From a virus: a DNA stretch of 27,051 nt. Below, piece by piece: positions 18,627-25,600 of the stretch. A model generated the notes under the pieces. The model saw nothing but the letters and a program-made list of their open reading frames with translations, did not search any database and was not told where the DNA came from. The stretch lies in the IMG/VR virus record IMGVR_UViG_3300033571_018728, positions 1-27,051 of that record; one strand, given 5' to 3'. Position 1 is the stretch's first letter. Each line of letters starts with the position of its first letter. Both the position numbers and the translations under genes were made by a program.

Positions 18627-19313
18627 ATGGCAAGCGTAACATTAACATGCTCAGGAAATAGTCAAAATACAGGAAATTTTGACATAGAAGTTCAAAGCGT
18701 AACATCAACTTTATTTTCAAAAGTTAGCGGAGGAGGTTCCGTAGGGGGATCACCATCAATAGGTTCTACAGGTAGTACAATGAGTATTTTATTTTCAGAA
18801 AGTTCCTCAGGGCCACTTGTGGCAAATTTAGGACTTTATAATAACGCAGGTACAAATAGATTTTATGCAACAGGTGTAACTAGAAATCAACTAACAGGAG
18901 GAACTTATACAGTATCAGGAATCACTTGTGGTGATGATGCAATTATAGTAACAAGTAAAGGTGATGTTAATGCACAATGCACCGGAAATGTTGTTAAATC
19001 ATTATCAGGTATAACTGAAACCTTACCAACATTTACCATAACAGCAACATCAGCATTAATTAGCGGCATTTATACTGATGACATTGTAACAACTCAGGTT
19101 AATTATTCTGGTTTAACGGGTGAAGCAGCAACACAACATTCAACACTTCAAACTTTATCGGTGGTAACCACAACATCAAATAGAATTGTAACATCACCAG
19201 CACAAACGTTGTATCATGGAACATATAAATTTGAATTAATTCATTCCTGTCCACAAGGTAGCGCACGATCAGATGGTAAAAGTAGTGGTCTTGTCTTAAC
19301 TCAATGTCCTTAA
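18627..19313 (+). CDS. Small Thr/Ser-rich structural or fibre-associated protein
   Basis: This is a 228-residue protein of unrecognised family, very rich in Ser, Thr and Gly and beta-structured throughout, with cysteines near both ends (TCSGNS at the start, SCPQGS and a terminal QCP). It has no PT linker, but its N-terminal pattern (VTLTC, then FDIEV, then ATGVTRNQLTGGTYTV) resembles short tail or fibre proteins of Bacteroidota phages, in which a strand pair is followed by 'GVTRxQL..G'. It stands alone as a transcription unit candidate: TATTTATA and an A-rich leader lie upstream, and an intrinsic terminator lies directly downstream. It may be a fibre subunit, a tip protein or a decoration protein. 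Nothing in the sequence decides between these. Confidence 0.55.
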   Translation: MASVTLTCSGNSQNTGNFDIEVQSVTSTLFSKVSGGGSVGGSPSIGSTGSTMSILFSESSSGPLVANLGLYNNAGTNRFYATGVTRNQLTGGTYTVSGITCGDDAIIVTSKGDVNAQCTGNVVKSLSGITETLPTFTITATSALISGIYTDDIVTTQVNYSGLTGEAATQHSTLQTLSVVTTTSNRIVTSPAQTLYHGTYKFELIHSCPQGSARSDGKSSGLVLTQCP

Positions 19314-19323
19314 TTAAAATATT

Positions 19324-19351
19324 AAACCCCCTTTATTATAAGGGGTTTTTT
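19324..19351 (+). terminator. Intrinsic (rho-independent) terminator
   Basis: CCCCTT (19328-19333) pairs with AAGGGG (19340-19345) around the loop TATTAT, with flanking AAA/TTT pairs outside a single bulged C. A run of six T (19346-19351) follows. It sits 10 nt after the stop of the 228-residue gene, so it probably ends that transcript. Confidence 0.85.
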
Positions 19352-19361
19352 ATTTAATTTA

Positions 19362-19369
19362 TATTTATA
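19362..19369 (+). promoter_or_regulatory. TATTTATA motif before 257-residue gene
   Basis: The exact octamer, within TATATTTATAGG, ends 4 nt before the ATG at 19374 and lies just after the intrinsic terminator. That position is what a promoter for the next unit would need. Confidence 0.55.
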
Positions 19370-19373
19370 GGAT

Positions 19374-20147
19374 ATGCCAGAATATTTTGCAGCAAATGTC
19401 AATATAGGGAAAAAGGGTAACTCGGTTAAAACGATTAGTTTATACGCATGTTCTGGTTCAACTGAATCAACATGTGAAACAACTCCAATTAGCGGTTATA
19501 CTGATATAAATTGGGTAACTTTTAACTATAACTCTACTGGTGTAACAATTGATGAAAATAGTTCATCAATATCAGGAATGACAATATATGTAAGTGGTTT
19601 AACATTATATAAACATACACACATTAAAGCTGTTTCCACGTCATCGTATTTTAATACATGTTCTACATCACAAATTATTCCAATTTTAAATATACCAACA
19701 CCAACACCGACCCCTACCGCAACACCGATTCCATGTTCATTTAACGCAACAATAGTTTACGGGTTACCAACAACACCGACACCTACTCCAACAGCAACAC
19801 CGACATGTAGTTTTAATGCAACAATTGTTTACGGCTTACCAATAACACCAACACCTACTCCAACAGCAACACCGACCGTTACGCCAACCGTTACACCAAC
19901 TGCGACATCTCTACCAAAATATAATGTTTATGAATTATGTGGTTGGACAGATTCGAATTTACGATATAAATATATATTATATAATGTGACATACGGAACC
20001 AAAGGTTTTATTGATACAACAACTTGTGCATCACAAGTTTCAATTTCCGGTGGTATACTATTATCAGAAGTAAATTCAACGTATCCATTAGCAATGCCAG
20101 CGGGGTCATTTGAAACCGACCCAATTTCATGTGCATTATGTAGTTAA
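19374..20147 (+). CDS. PT-linker adhesin-like protein with duplicated [12 protein letters not shown] module
   Basis: This 257-residue protein has three parts. Residues 1-107 form a beta-rich head with paired cysteines ([13 protein letters not shown], then FNTCSTSQI). Next come PT linkers carrying two copies of [12 protein letters not shown] in a 24-residue tandem (72 bp apart, cysteine codons at 19734 and 19806). The C-terminal domain is about 70 residues ([13 protein letters not shown] onward, ending CALC). The layout mirrors the arm of the 1776-residue protein, where [12 protein letters not shown] occupies the same place between PT linkers. Its head resembles that of the next gene (SLYxC, STC, then IPTPTPTP), so the two look like diverged paralogues. 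The probable role is a receptor-binding or decorating fibre; there is no signal peptide and no enzymatic motif. Confidence 0.6.
   Translation: MPEYFAANVNIGKKGNSVKTISLYACSGSTESTCETTPISGYTDINWVTFNYNSTGVTIDENSSSISGMTIYVSGLTLYKHTHIKAVSTSSYFNTCSTSQIIPILNIPTPTPTPTATPIPCSFNATIVYGLPTTPTPTPTATPTCSFNATIVYGLPITPTPTPTATPTVTPTVTPTATSLPKYNVYELCGWTDSNLRYKYILYNVTYGTKGFIDTTTCASQVSISGGILLSEVNSTYPLAMPAGSFETDPISCALCS
19734..19877 (+). repeat. 72-bp tandem duplication encoding [12 protein letters not shown] plus PT linker
   Basis: Two 24-residue units begin at the cysteine codons 19734 and 19806. They are similar but not identical at the DNA level, with mostly synonymous changes. Confidence 0.8.
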
Positions 20148-20171
20148 TAAAAAAATAAAAAAATAAAAAAA
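20145..20171 (+). repeat. A-rich TAAAAAAA repeat leader
   Basis: Three near-identical TAAAAAA/TAAAAAAA units fill the 24-nt gap before the ATG at 20172. This is the only gapped junction with no TATTTATA-like motif. Confidence 0.6.
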
Positions 20172-20759
20172 ATGTCAGTACCAGTAACAATAACATTAAA
20201 TTCACCAGTAGGGTCACCAGGACCTTTTAGTTTGTATTCATGTATTGAATCAACTTGCTCTGGTTCATTAACACCATTTGTAACAGGTGTAACGTTAATT
20301 GACTTACAAACTGGTAGTTTTATTCCTAATATTAGTGGAAGCAATCCTACTTACGTTAAAATTAAATCTACTGGCGCAGGATGTGACTATGAAATTATTA
20401 AACCAATTACTGGAATTCCAACACCAACACCAACACCAACGGCTACCTCAACACCAACTGTTACACCTACACCAACAGCAACTTCAGTATTTACACCAAC
20501 ACCAACACCAACCGTTACACCAACACCAACACCAACATCAACTCCGATAAGTATTTGGTATCAATTAACCAATTGCTCTGATAGTTCTATAGTATATTCA
20601 GAAGAATATCCTGAAGGCCAATTTGCAATTAATGAAAAAGTTACAACACCTGGTAATGTATGGGTAATTACTAATGTTAATACAACAACTAATCCAGGTG
20701 GCACTTTATACGCAATAACTTCAACAGGATTTATGGGTTGCGGAGGAGTTCCAAGCTAA
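20172..20759 (+). CDS. PT-linker adhesin-like protein
   Basis: This 195-residue protein has the same plan as its upstream neighbour. It has a beta-rich head (about 1-82, with FSLYSCIESTC and PFVTGVT), a PT linker (about 83-127, GIPTPTPTP onward) and a C-terminal domain (about 128-195, IWYQLTNCSDSS to FMGCGG) with one cysteine near each end. The terminal domain resembles the small domains of the 1776-residue arm in size and cysteine placement. It is probably one of a family of fibre or adhesin proteins displayed together. The A-rich leader without TATTTATA suggests co-transcription with the 257-residue gene. There is no signal peptide and no catalytic motif. Confidence 0.6.
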   Translation: MSVPVTITLNSPVGSPGPFSLYSCIESTCSGSLTPFVTGVTLIDLQTGSFIPNISGSNPTYVKIKSTGAGCDYEIIKPITGIPTPTPTPTATSTPTVTPTPTATSVFTPTPTPTVTPTPTPTSTPISIWYQLTNCSDSSIVYSEEYPEGQFAINEKVTTPGNVWVITNVNTTTNPGGTLYAITSTGFMGCGGVPS

Positions 20760-20791
20760 ATTAGAACAAGTAGTGTAAAATAAAAAAAAGA

Positions 20792-20799
20792 TATTTATA
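20792..20799 (+). promoter_or_regulatory. TATTTATA motif before 740-residue tail gene
   Basis: The exact octamer ends 4 nt before the ATG at 20804 and follows an A-rich stretch (TAAAATAAAAAAAAG). Confidence 0.5.
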
Positions 20800-20803
20800 A
20801 CAT

Positions 20804-23026
20804 ATGAGTTTTTTAAGTAGTAATAACGGAGAGGTAGTTTCAGCTAGAATAACCAAAAAAGGCAGAAAAGCAATTGCTAGCGGTAGCTTTAATATCGCAT
20901 ACTTTCAAATTGGTGATTCTGAATTTGATTACGCAGGTTCATTATCAATATTAACAGGATCAGTATACACATTGACCGGTGCAATTGACACACATCAATA
21001 TGTTTTATCACCTTTTGATGGTGATAATGCAGTAAAATACCCATTTAATTTAGATAGTAATACTACAACAACATATGGCATTCCAGTTTTAAATCCTGAT
21101 TATACGACAACAAATTTAAGAAATTTGATGGGACCTGCGGGACATGTCTCTAATTATCTTGATTTAACAGGTACAACAATACAAACACATAAAGAATCGG
21201 TTTTATTATCATCTATAAGTGGTAACACTTTATCTGTTGCAACTGGTAGTTTATTTGCTGCAGATGAATTTATAACATTAGCATTAAAACCAACATCGGG
21301 AACAACAAATGTTATAACTGGTAACACAACAAGTTTAACATATAAAATTTTATCTAAAAGTGGTAACACATTAACACTAGACAGAAATTTACCAAATTTG
21401 ACATCATTAACTGGAGCACCTATTAATGGTGTTGTTTTTAATAATTTATATGACAATGAATATAATGTTACAGATATTGAACCAGGTTGTTTACCAACAC
21501 CAATATCAAGTACAAGTCAATTAAATTCTTGGACTTTGAATACCATATGGACAACTAGACCAATAGGTGCTAAAACGTCAAATGAAGATATAAATGGATA
21601 CACAAGCAATAGATACGCATCTGTTAAAAATTTTTTAGGTTATACTACATCATCTGGACAAACATTTCAAAATTTATCAGGAAGTGCAACAAGTACCGGC
21701 TTTACATCTACATTGATAGGAACAAGTTTCAAAAATTGTAAAGGAGATATTATCGAAGTATCACCAGAAGAACAAAGAAGCATTGCGATTTTACATTATT
21801 CTGAATTAGGTGATTTAATATATGATCCAGAAAGATTTTTTAAATATGATGATTTTATTAGTCATTTAACAACAACCGGTAACACTATTACTGATGATGA
21901 TAAAACTGATAATGATTATTTTGAAATTTATATACCATACATTTATTATCATAGAGTTACTGGTACAACTGGTACAAATGTTAGTGGCGCAAAATTTAGT
22001 ATGGATACCACTGATTACTATATAAAACCTTGGAAATTTATTGATATAAGTGGAATCACAAATACTTTAATAGAGCAAAATATTAATTTAAAATATCGTT
22101 ATTTGATTGACATGAATAATAATAGAGTTGGTAAAGTTTTCGTAAATCATAAAGTCATTGTTTTTGACGACCAAGAACTTGTTGCAATTTTAGACTACAG
22201 AAGTAATAGAAAGTATACGTTACCAGCACCTAAGTTGAAATTACTTGCAACAGGTGATTTAGCTGAAAATTCGTTAATAAGCACTACAGGACAGACATTA
22301 TGGGTAACATATGCAATCGCAAATGAAGATGGTTCGACACTAAATGCGTTACCATGTAATTATTATTCAAAAATTACCGGTACAACAACACCATCAAATG
22401 TTATATTAAATTTTGATTCATCTGAATTTCAATATATGGTAACAGGTAATAGTCTTAACAATATTGTGAGCGGATTCTTAGGTAAAAAAATATTATTGTT
22501 AATGCAATTAACAAATGGAACTACTTTACCATCCGCAAGTTCATGGAAATTCTCTGATTACACAAATAAAATAACCGGTAGTACATATAGCGGTACAACA
22601 TATATTCAACGAAATGATTTAACATCAAGTACATACGTTATTAACAAAACAATATATGATAGTGCAACAATATTTGATTTAGATAGTCATATGTCAGGCG
22701 TGACAACAAATTATTTAGGAACAAATAGTGCGACTGGATTTACAACAACATCTTTGCAATATGGTCAGTTTGGTGACGTACAACCATTTCCGGGTAGTAT
22801 TAAATTAGTAAGAGGTTCTGATATTGAAGAGTTTAATTTCTTGGTTAATCTACCAAATGGTAAATTTGAAAAATCCCAAAACCCAACATACACCACAGGT
22901 AAAGATGTTTATATGACTGAAATTGCATTATTAGATAATACTAAAAATGCATTAGTTGTCGCTAAAACACCAACACCTATAAAAAGAACGGGAGCACAAG
23001 TGATATCAGTTAGACTTGATTTTTAA
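20804..23026 (+). CDS. Tail/fibre structural protein
   Basis: This is a 740-residue structural protein. The N-terminus carries RITKKGRKAIASG, then FNIAYFQIGDSEFDY (about 15-43), a pattern I recognise from tail proteins of Bacteroidota phages ('lTkkGr..la.G.l...y...GDsE.dY'). The C-terminus (VYMTEIALLDNTKNALVVAK, then TPIKRTG) resembles the 'itEigLyD..g.l.avgk..tPi.K' end of tail fibre and collar proteins. In between are long Thr/Ser/Gly-rich beta segments and an acidic patch (TDDDKTDNDYFEIYIPY, about 365-381). There is no enzymatic motif. It is the last morphogenesis gene before the nucleic-acid block and has its own TATTTATA. A tail-associated fibre or its baseplate adaptor is likely. Confidence 0.65.
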   Translation: MSFLSSNNGEVVSARITKKGRKAIASGSFNIAYFQIGDSEFDYAGSLSILTGSVYTLTGAIDTHQYVLSPFDGDNAVKYPFNLDSNTTTTYGIPVLNPDYTTTNLRNLMGPAGHVSNYLDLTGTTIQTHKESVLLSSISGNTLSVATGSLFAADEFITLALKPTSGTTNVITGNTTSLTYKILSKSGNTLTLDRNLPNLTSLTGAPINGVVFNNLYDNEYNVTDIEPGCLPTPISSTSQLNSWTLNTIWTTRPIGAKTSNEDINGYTSNRYASVKNFLGYTTSSGQTFQNLSGSATSTGFTSTLIGTSFKNCKGDIIEVSPEEQRSIAILHYSELGDLIYDPERFFKYDDFISHLTTTGNTITDDDKTDNDYFEIYIPYIYYHRVTGTTGTNVSGAKFSMDTTDYYIKPWKFIDISGITNTLIEQNINLKYRYLIDMNNNRVGKVFVNHKVIVFDDQELVAILDYRSNRKYTLPAPKLKLLATGDLAENSLISTTGQTLWVTYAIANEDGSTLNALPCNYYSKITGTTTPSNVILNFDSSEFQYMVTGNSLNNIVSGFLGKKILLLMQLTNGTTLPSASSWKFSDYTNKITGSTYSGTTYIQRNDLTSSTYVINKTIYDSATIFDLDSHMSGVTTNYLGTNSATGFTTTSLQYGQFGDVQPFPGSIKLVRGSDIEEFNFLVNLPNGKFEKSQNPTYTTGKDVYMTEIALLDNTKNALVVAKTPTPIKRTGAQVISVRLDF

Positions 23027-23038
23027 TCATTTACATTT

Positions 23039-23046
23039 TATTTATA
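23039..23046 (+). promoter_or_regulatory. TATTTATA motif before RuvC-like gene
   Basis: The exact octamer ends 19 nt before the ATG at 23066, the largest spacing among the exact copies. An out-of-frame ATG at 23061 stops after two codons. Confidence 0.45.
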
Positions 23047-23065
23047 TTGTACTATATTTTATGTC

Positions 23066-23680
23066 ATGAGTAGTATTGATATAAAATTTAAAAATAAACC
23101 TAAGATTCTCGGACTTGATATAAGCACCAAAACGATAGGTTTTGCCCTATTTGATTTAACTGGATCAAAGTTATTAGAATTAACTCACTTTTCTCCAAAA
23201 ATCAAGCCTCAGCCTGAGGATAAGATTGAAGAGCTTATTAAAAAAGCAGAAGCATTCAAAAAGCATTTGGAAGACTATAAAGATATGGGTATCGTTCAAG
23301 TTATAATTGAAGAACCATTACTACAATCCAATAATATCTATACTATTGGAACATTATTACGATACAATACTTTGATTTTAAAATCATGTTATGATGTGCT
23401 AGGTGTATTACCAATATTCATTTCAACATATAATTCAAGAAAATTTGCTTTCCCTGATTTAGTTGGTGCAAATGATAAAGGCCGTAATGTTTTATTTGGC
23501 GGATACCCTAAAGATATTGATAAAAAGCATGTTATATGGGAACACGTGAATGCTGTATGTCCAGAAGTTCAATGGTTATATGGTAAAACAGGTAATTTGA
23601 AAAAAGAAAATTATGATATGGCAGATGCTGCAACATGTGTCATTGGATATGTTAATATGAACAAGCAAAATACTAAATAA
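23066..23680 (+). CDS. RuvC-like Holliday junction resolvase (RNase H fold)
   Basis: This 204-residue protein is predicted to cut branched DNA during phage recombination, replication or packaging. The RNase H-fold acidic residues are visible: Asp18 in LGLDISTKTIGFALF, Glu82/Glu83 in VQVIIEEPLL, and Asp184/Asp187 in NYDMADAATCVIGY near the C-terminus. The length (E. coli RuvC is 173) and motif order fit the family. A divergent middle (NSRKFAFPDLVGANDKG, about 123-139) probably shapes junction recognition. It overlaps the sugar dehydrogenase gene as TAATG, and it opens the replication/recombination block after the tail genes. Cellular RuvC and poxvirus/phage resolvases share this fold, so the general activity is confident and the substrate is inferred. 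Confidence 0.85.
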   Translation: MSSIDIKFKNKPKILGLDISTKTIGFALFDLTGSKLLELTHFSPKIKPQPEDKIEELIKKAEAFKKHLEDYKDMGIVQVIIEEPLLQSNNIYTIGTLLRYNTLILKSCYDVLGVLPIFISTYNSRKFAFPDLVGANDKGRNVLFGGYPKDIDKKHVIWEHVNAVCPEVQWLYGKTGNLKKENYDMADAATCVIGYVNMNKQNTK

Positions 23681-24504
23681 TGATTATTGGAATTATAGGA
23701 CAAGGATTTGTTGGTGGCGCAGTCTACCATAAATTTAAAAATTTTTATAACGTATTAACATTTGATTTAGATGAATCTAAATGTAATTCAAGTGAAAGTG
23801 AATTGATTGAAAAATCAGAGGTGATATTTGTATGTTTACCAACACCAATGAATACAGATGGTAGTTGTAATACTGATATTGTTGAAAGCGTAATTAAAAA
23901 AATAAATGAAAATTCAAAAGATAAAATTGTTGTAATAAAATCAACAATACCACCCGGAACGACTAATAACCTTAATTCAAAATACGAAAACGTAATTGTT
24001 TCGTTTAACCCTGAATTCTTAACAGAAAGAAATGCAATTGAAGATTATGAAAATCAGAATAGAATTATTTTAGGTGGTCCAAGACCTGCAACAACAAAAC
24101 TAAAACAGGTATTCAGTAAAGTATTTCCAAAAGCAGAAATTATAAAAACGGATTCAACACACGCAGAAATGGTTAAGTATTTAATTAATACTTTTTTATC
24201 TGTTAAGGTATCGTTTGCAAATGAAATCTATCAACTATGTAATAAACTTAACATTGATTATGATAAAGTTGTTGAATACGCAATTCATGATGAAAGATTA
24301 GGAAATTCACATTGGTCTGTACCAGGCCACGATGGTGATTTTGGTTTTGGTGGACATTGTTTTCCAAAAGATTTATTAGCATTAATATCATTAACAAATA
24401 AATTAGGAACGTTAAATAATGTATTAGATGCAACAAAGAAAACAAACGACGCAGTAAGAGTAGATAGAGATTGGGAAAATATGAAAGGAAGAGCAGTTGT
24501 ATAA
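23680..24504 (+). CDS. Short nucleotide-sugar (UDP-glucose/GDP-mannose type) dehydrogenase
   Basis: This 274-residue enzyme is predicted to oxidise a nucleotide-sugar to the uronic acid using NAD. The Rossmann motif GQGFVGG is at 7-13, followed by FVCLPTPMNTDGSC, KSTIPPGTT and SFNPEFLTERNAIEDY. The central helix is at 163-182 (EMVKYLINTFLSVKVSFANE), and the catalytic cysteine is Cys227 in GFGGHCFPKD. Cellular enzymes have about 390-450 residues; here the C-terminal domain that contributes to UDP-sugar binding is absent, the protein ending soon after the dimer helix with RDWENMKGRAVV. This short form, with a similar ending, occurs in other phages as far as I recall, so it is probably a real subfamily and not a broken gene. 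It may modify host surface sugars or phage glycans. Confidence 0.85.
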   Translation: MIIGIIGQGFVGGAVYHKFKNFYNVLTFDLDESKCNSSESELIEKSEVIFVCLPTPMNTDGSCNTDIVESVIKKINENSKDKIVVIKSTIPPGTTNNLNSKYENVIVSFNPEFLTERNAIEDYENQNRIILGGPRPATTKLKQVFSKVFPKAEIIKTDSTHAEMVKYLINTFLSVKVSFANEIYQLCNKLNIDYDKVVEYAIHDERLGNSHWSVPGHDGDFGFGGHCFPKDLLALISLTNKLGTLNNVLDATKKTNDAVRVDRDWENMKGRAVV

Positions 24505-24515
24505 ACAAATTCGGC

Positions 24516-24542
24516 AAGTAATATTTTACATTATTACTTTTT
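24516..24542 (+). terminator. AT-rich terminator-like hairpin after dehydrogenase gene
   Basis: AAGTAATA (24516-24523) pairs perfectly with TATTACTT (24532-24539) around an 8-nt loop. Only a few T follow, so termination would be weak. It lies 11 nt after the dehydrogenase stop. Confidence 0.45.
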
Positions 24543-24561
24543 GAAGTTATATTTAATATTA

Positions 24562-24631
24562 GGACGGGACCTATAGAAATATAGGTTGGTTGGTCGGGAG
24601 TCGAGGTGGTGTTCGGCTCCCATTTTTTTTT
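24562..24631 (+). ncRNA. Structured intergenic RNA ending in a terminator-like hairpin
   Basis: This G-rich island stands in an AT-rich gap. Hairpin 1 is ACCTATA-GAAA-TATAGGT (24569-24586), a perfect 7-bp stem with a GNRA tetraloop. Hairpin 2 is GGGAGTCG (24596-24603) with CGGCTCCC (24614-24621), 8 bp with one G-T pair and a 10-nt loop, followed by nine T. It could be the 3' end of a small RNA, a terminator for the upstream unit, or a leader element of the primase gene. I do not recognise a known RNA family. It is not a tRNA: there is no acceptor pairing and it is too short. Confidence 0.5.
24596..24631 (+). terminator. Intrinsic terminator-like hairpin upstream of primase
   Basis: An 8-bp GC-rich stem (24596-24603 with 24614-24621) is followed, after one A, by nine consecutive T. 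By the usual rules it should terminate transcription efficiently unless an alternative fold forms. Its loop is complementary to the start of the primase gene. Confidence 0.7.
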
Positions 24632-24642
24632 ATCACAATTAT

Positions 24643-24650
24643 TATTTATA
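24643..24650 (+). promoter_or_regulatory. TATTTATA motif before primase gene
   Basis: The exact octamer ends 8 nt before the ATG at 24659 and lies downstream of the terminator-like hairpin, so it could restart transcription for the primase block. Confidence 0.5.
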
Positions 24651-24658
24651 TTATAATT

Positions 24659-25600
24659 ATGAACACCACAGATTTAGATTACTCCCTAGTTTTAGAGATT
24701 TTAGAAGATATTTTTGGTGATTATAAAAATCACAACGACTATAGATGTCAAGTATCATTCGACTGCCCTGTATGCTCTTATGATATTAAGGGATTAGACA
24801 ATGGTGATGGGAAAGGTAATCTAGAAATCAATTACAAATATGGTGTTTATAAGTGTTGGGTTTGTGCAGAAACGCATGATACTCATGGTTCTATATATAA
24901 GTTAATTAAGAAATTTGGCACAACAAAACAACTAAAAAAATATCAGTTATTAAAGCCGGAAGAGGATGAATCAGCAGGTAAGAGGGTGTATAAGAAGGTT
25001 AGGCTACCAAAAGAATTCATAGCATTTAAGGATGCTAGTATGGGTATGAAATTATTACCACAATATAAACAAGCACACAACTACATCAAGAGTAGGAATA
25101 TCACAGATGATATGTGTAAAAAATTTAATATTGGGTATTGTACGTCAGGGTTATATGAAAACAGGATTATAATTCCATCATATGATATTGATGGCGATTT
25201 AACATATTTTGTTGGTCGTTCGTATTTGTCAAAGACCAAAAGAAAATATATGAATCCTGAAGCACAAAAGGAAATCATAATTTTTAATGAAAGCCTGATT
25301 GATTGGGATAAACCAATTTATGTTGTTGAAGGTGCGTTTGATAGTATTTTTTTAGATAACGCTATCCCTATGCTTGGGAAATTTATGAGTCAAAAACTAT
25401 TTGATATATTATACGAGAAAGCAAAAAAAATTATAATATGTTTAGACCCGGATGCTTGGGATGATGCTGAAAGATTATACCACAGAATTAATTGTGGTAA
25501 ATTAATGCGTAAAGTGTGGATTATAAAATTAGAAGGAAATCAAGACATTGCCGATTTAAAAGGTGATTTAACAAACTATAAAGAAAAACAATTAGATTAA
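24659..25600 (+). CDS. DNA primase, DnaG-like (zinc finger plus TOPRIM)
   Basis: This 313-residue protein would make RNA primers for lagging-strand synthesis. The zinc-binding pairs are CPVC (36-39) and CWVC (66-69). The catalytic core follows: NIGYC, ENRIIIPSYDIDGDLTYFVG and KYMNPEAQKEI (about 157-206) match the DnaG N-terminal RNA-polymerase subdomain. TOPRIM residues are Glu224 in YVVEGAFDS and Asp263/Asp265 in CLDPDAWDD. There is no helicase domain, so it must work with a separate helicase, as T4 gp61 does. I chose the ATG at 24659, 8 nt after TATTTATA, over a TTG at 24590 because the latter would translate through the terminator-like hairpin. The next gene overlaps as TAATG. Family assignment is firm. 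Confidence 0.9.
   Translation: MNTTDLDYSLVLEILEDIFGDYKNHNDYRCQVSFDCPVCSYDIKGLDNGDGKGNLEINYKYGVYKCWVCAETHDTHGSIYKLIKKFGTTKQLKKYQLLKPEEDESAGKRVYKKVRLPKEFIAFKDASMGMKLLPQYKQAHNYIKSRNITDDMCKKFNIGYCTSGLYENRIIIPSYDIDGDLTYFVGRSYLSKTKRKYMNPEAQKEIIIFNESLIDWDKPIYVVEGAFDSIFLDNAIPMLGKFMSQKLFDILYEKAKKIIICLDPDAWDDAERLYHRINCGKLMRKVWIIKLEGNQDIADLKGDLTNYKEKQLD

Noticed and set aside
13255-20759. Diversity-generating retroelement target (variable tip domains)
   Set aside because: There is no reverse transcriptase gene, no template repeat and no C-type-lectin-like variable region in the window.
24562-24622. tRNA-like appearance of the G-rich intergenic island (GTTCGGCTCCCA near the 3' end)
   Set aside because: About 60 nt, no acceptor-stem pairing, no D-arm or anticodon arm of correct geometry; it folds better as two hairpins plus a T run.
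24590-24658. Upstream TTG start for the primase, adding 23 residues
   Set aside because: It would place the start inside the structured RNA and translate through the terminator-like hairpin and T run; the ATG at 24659 has the TATTTATA spacing seen for other genes.
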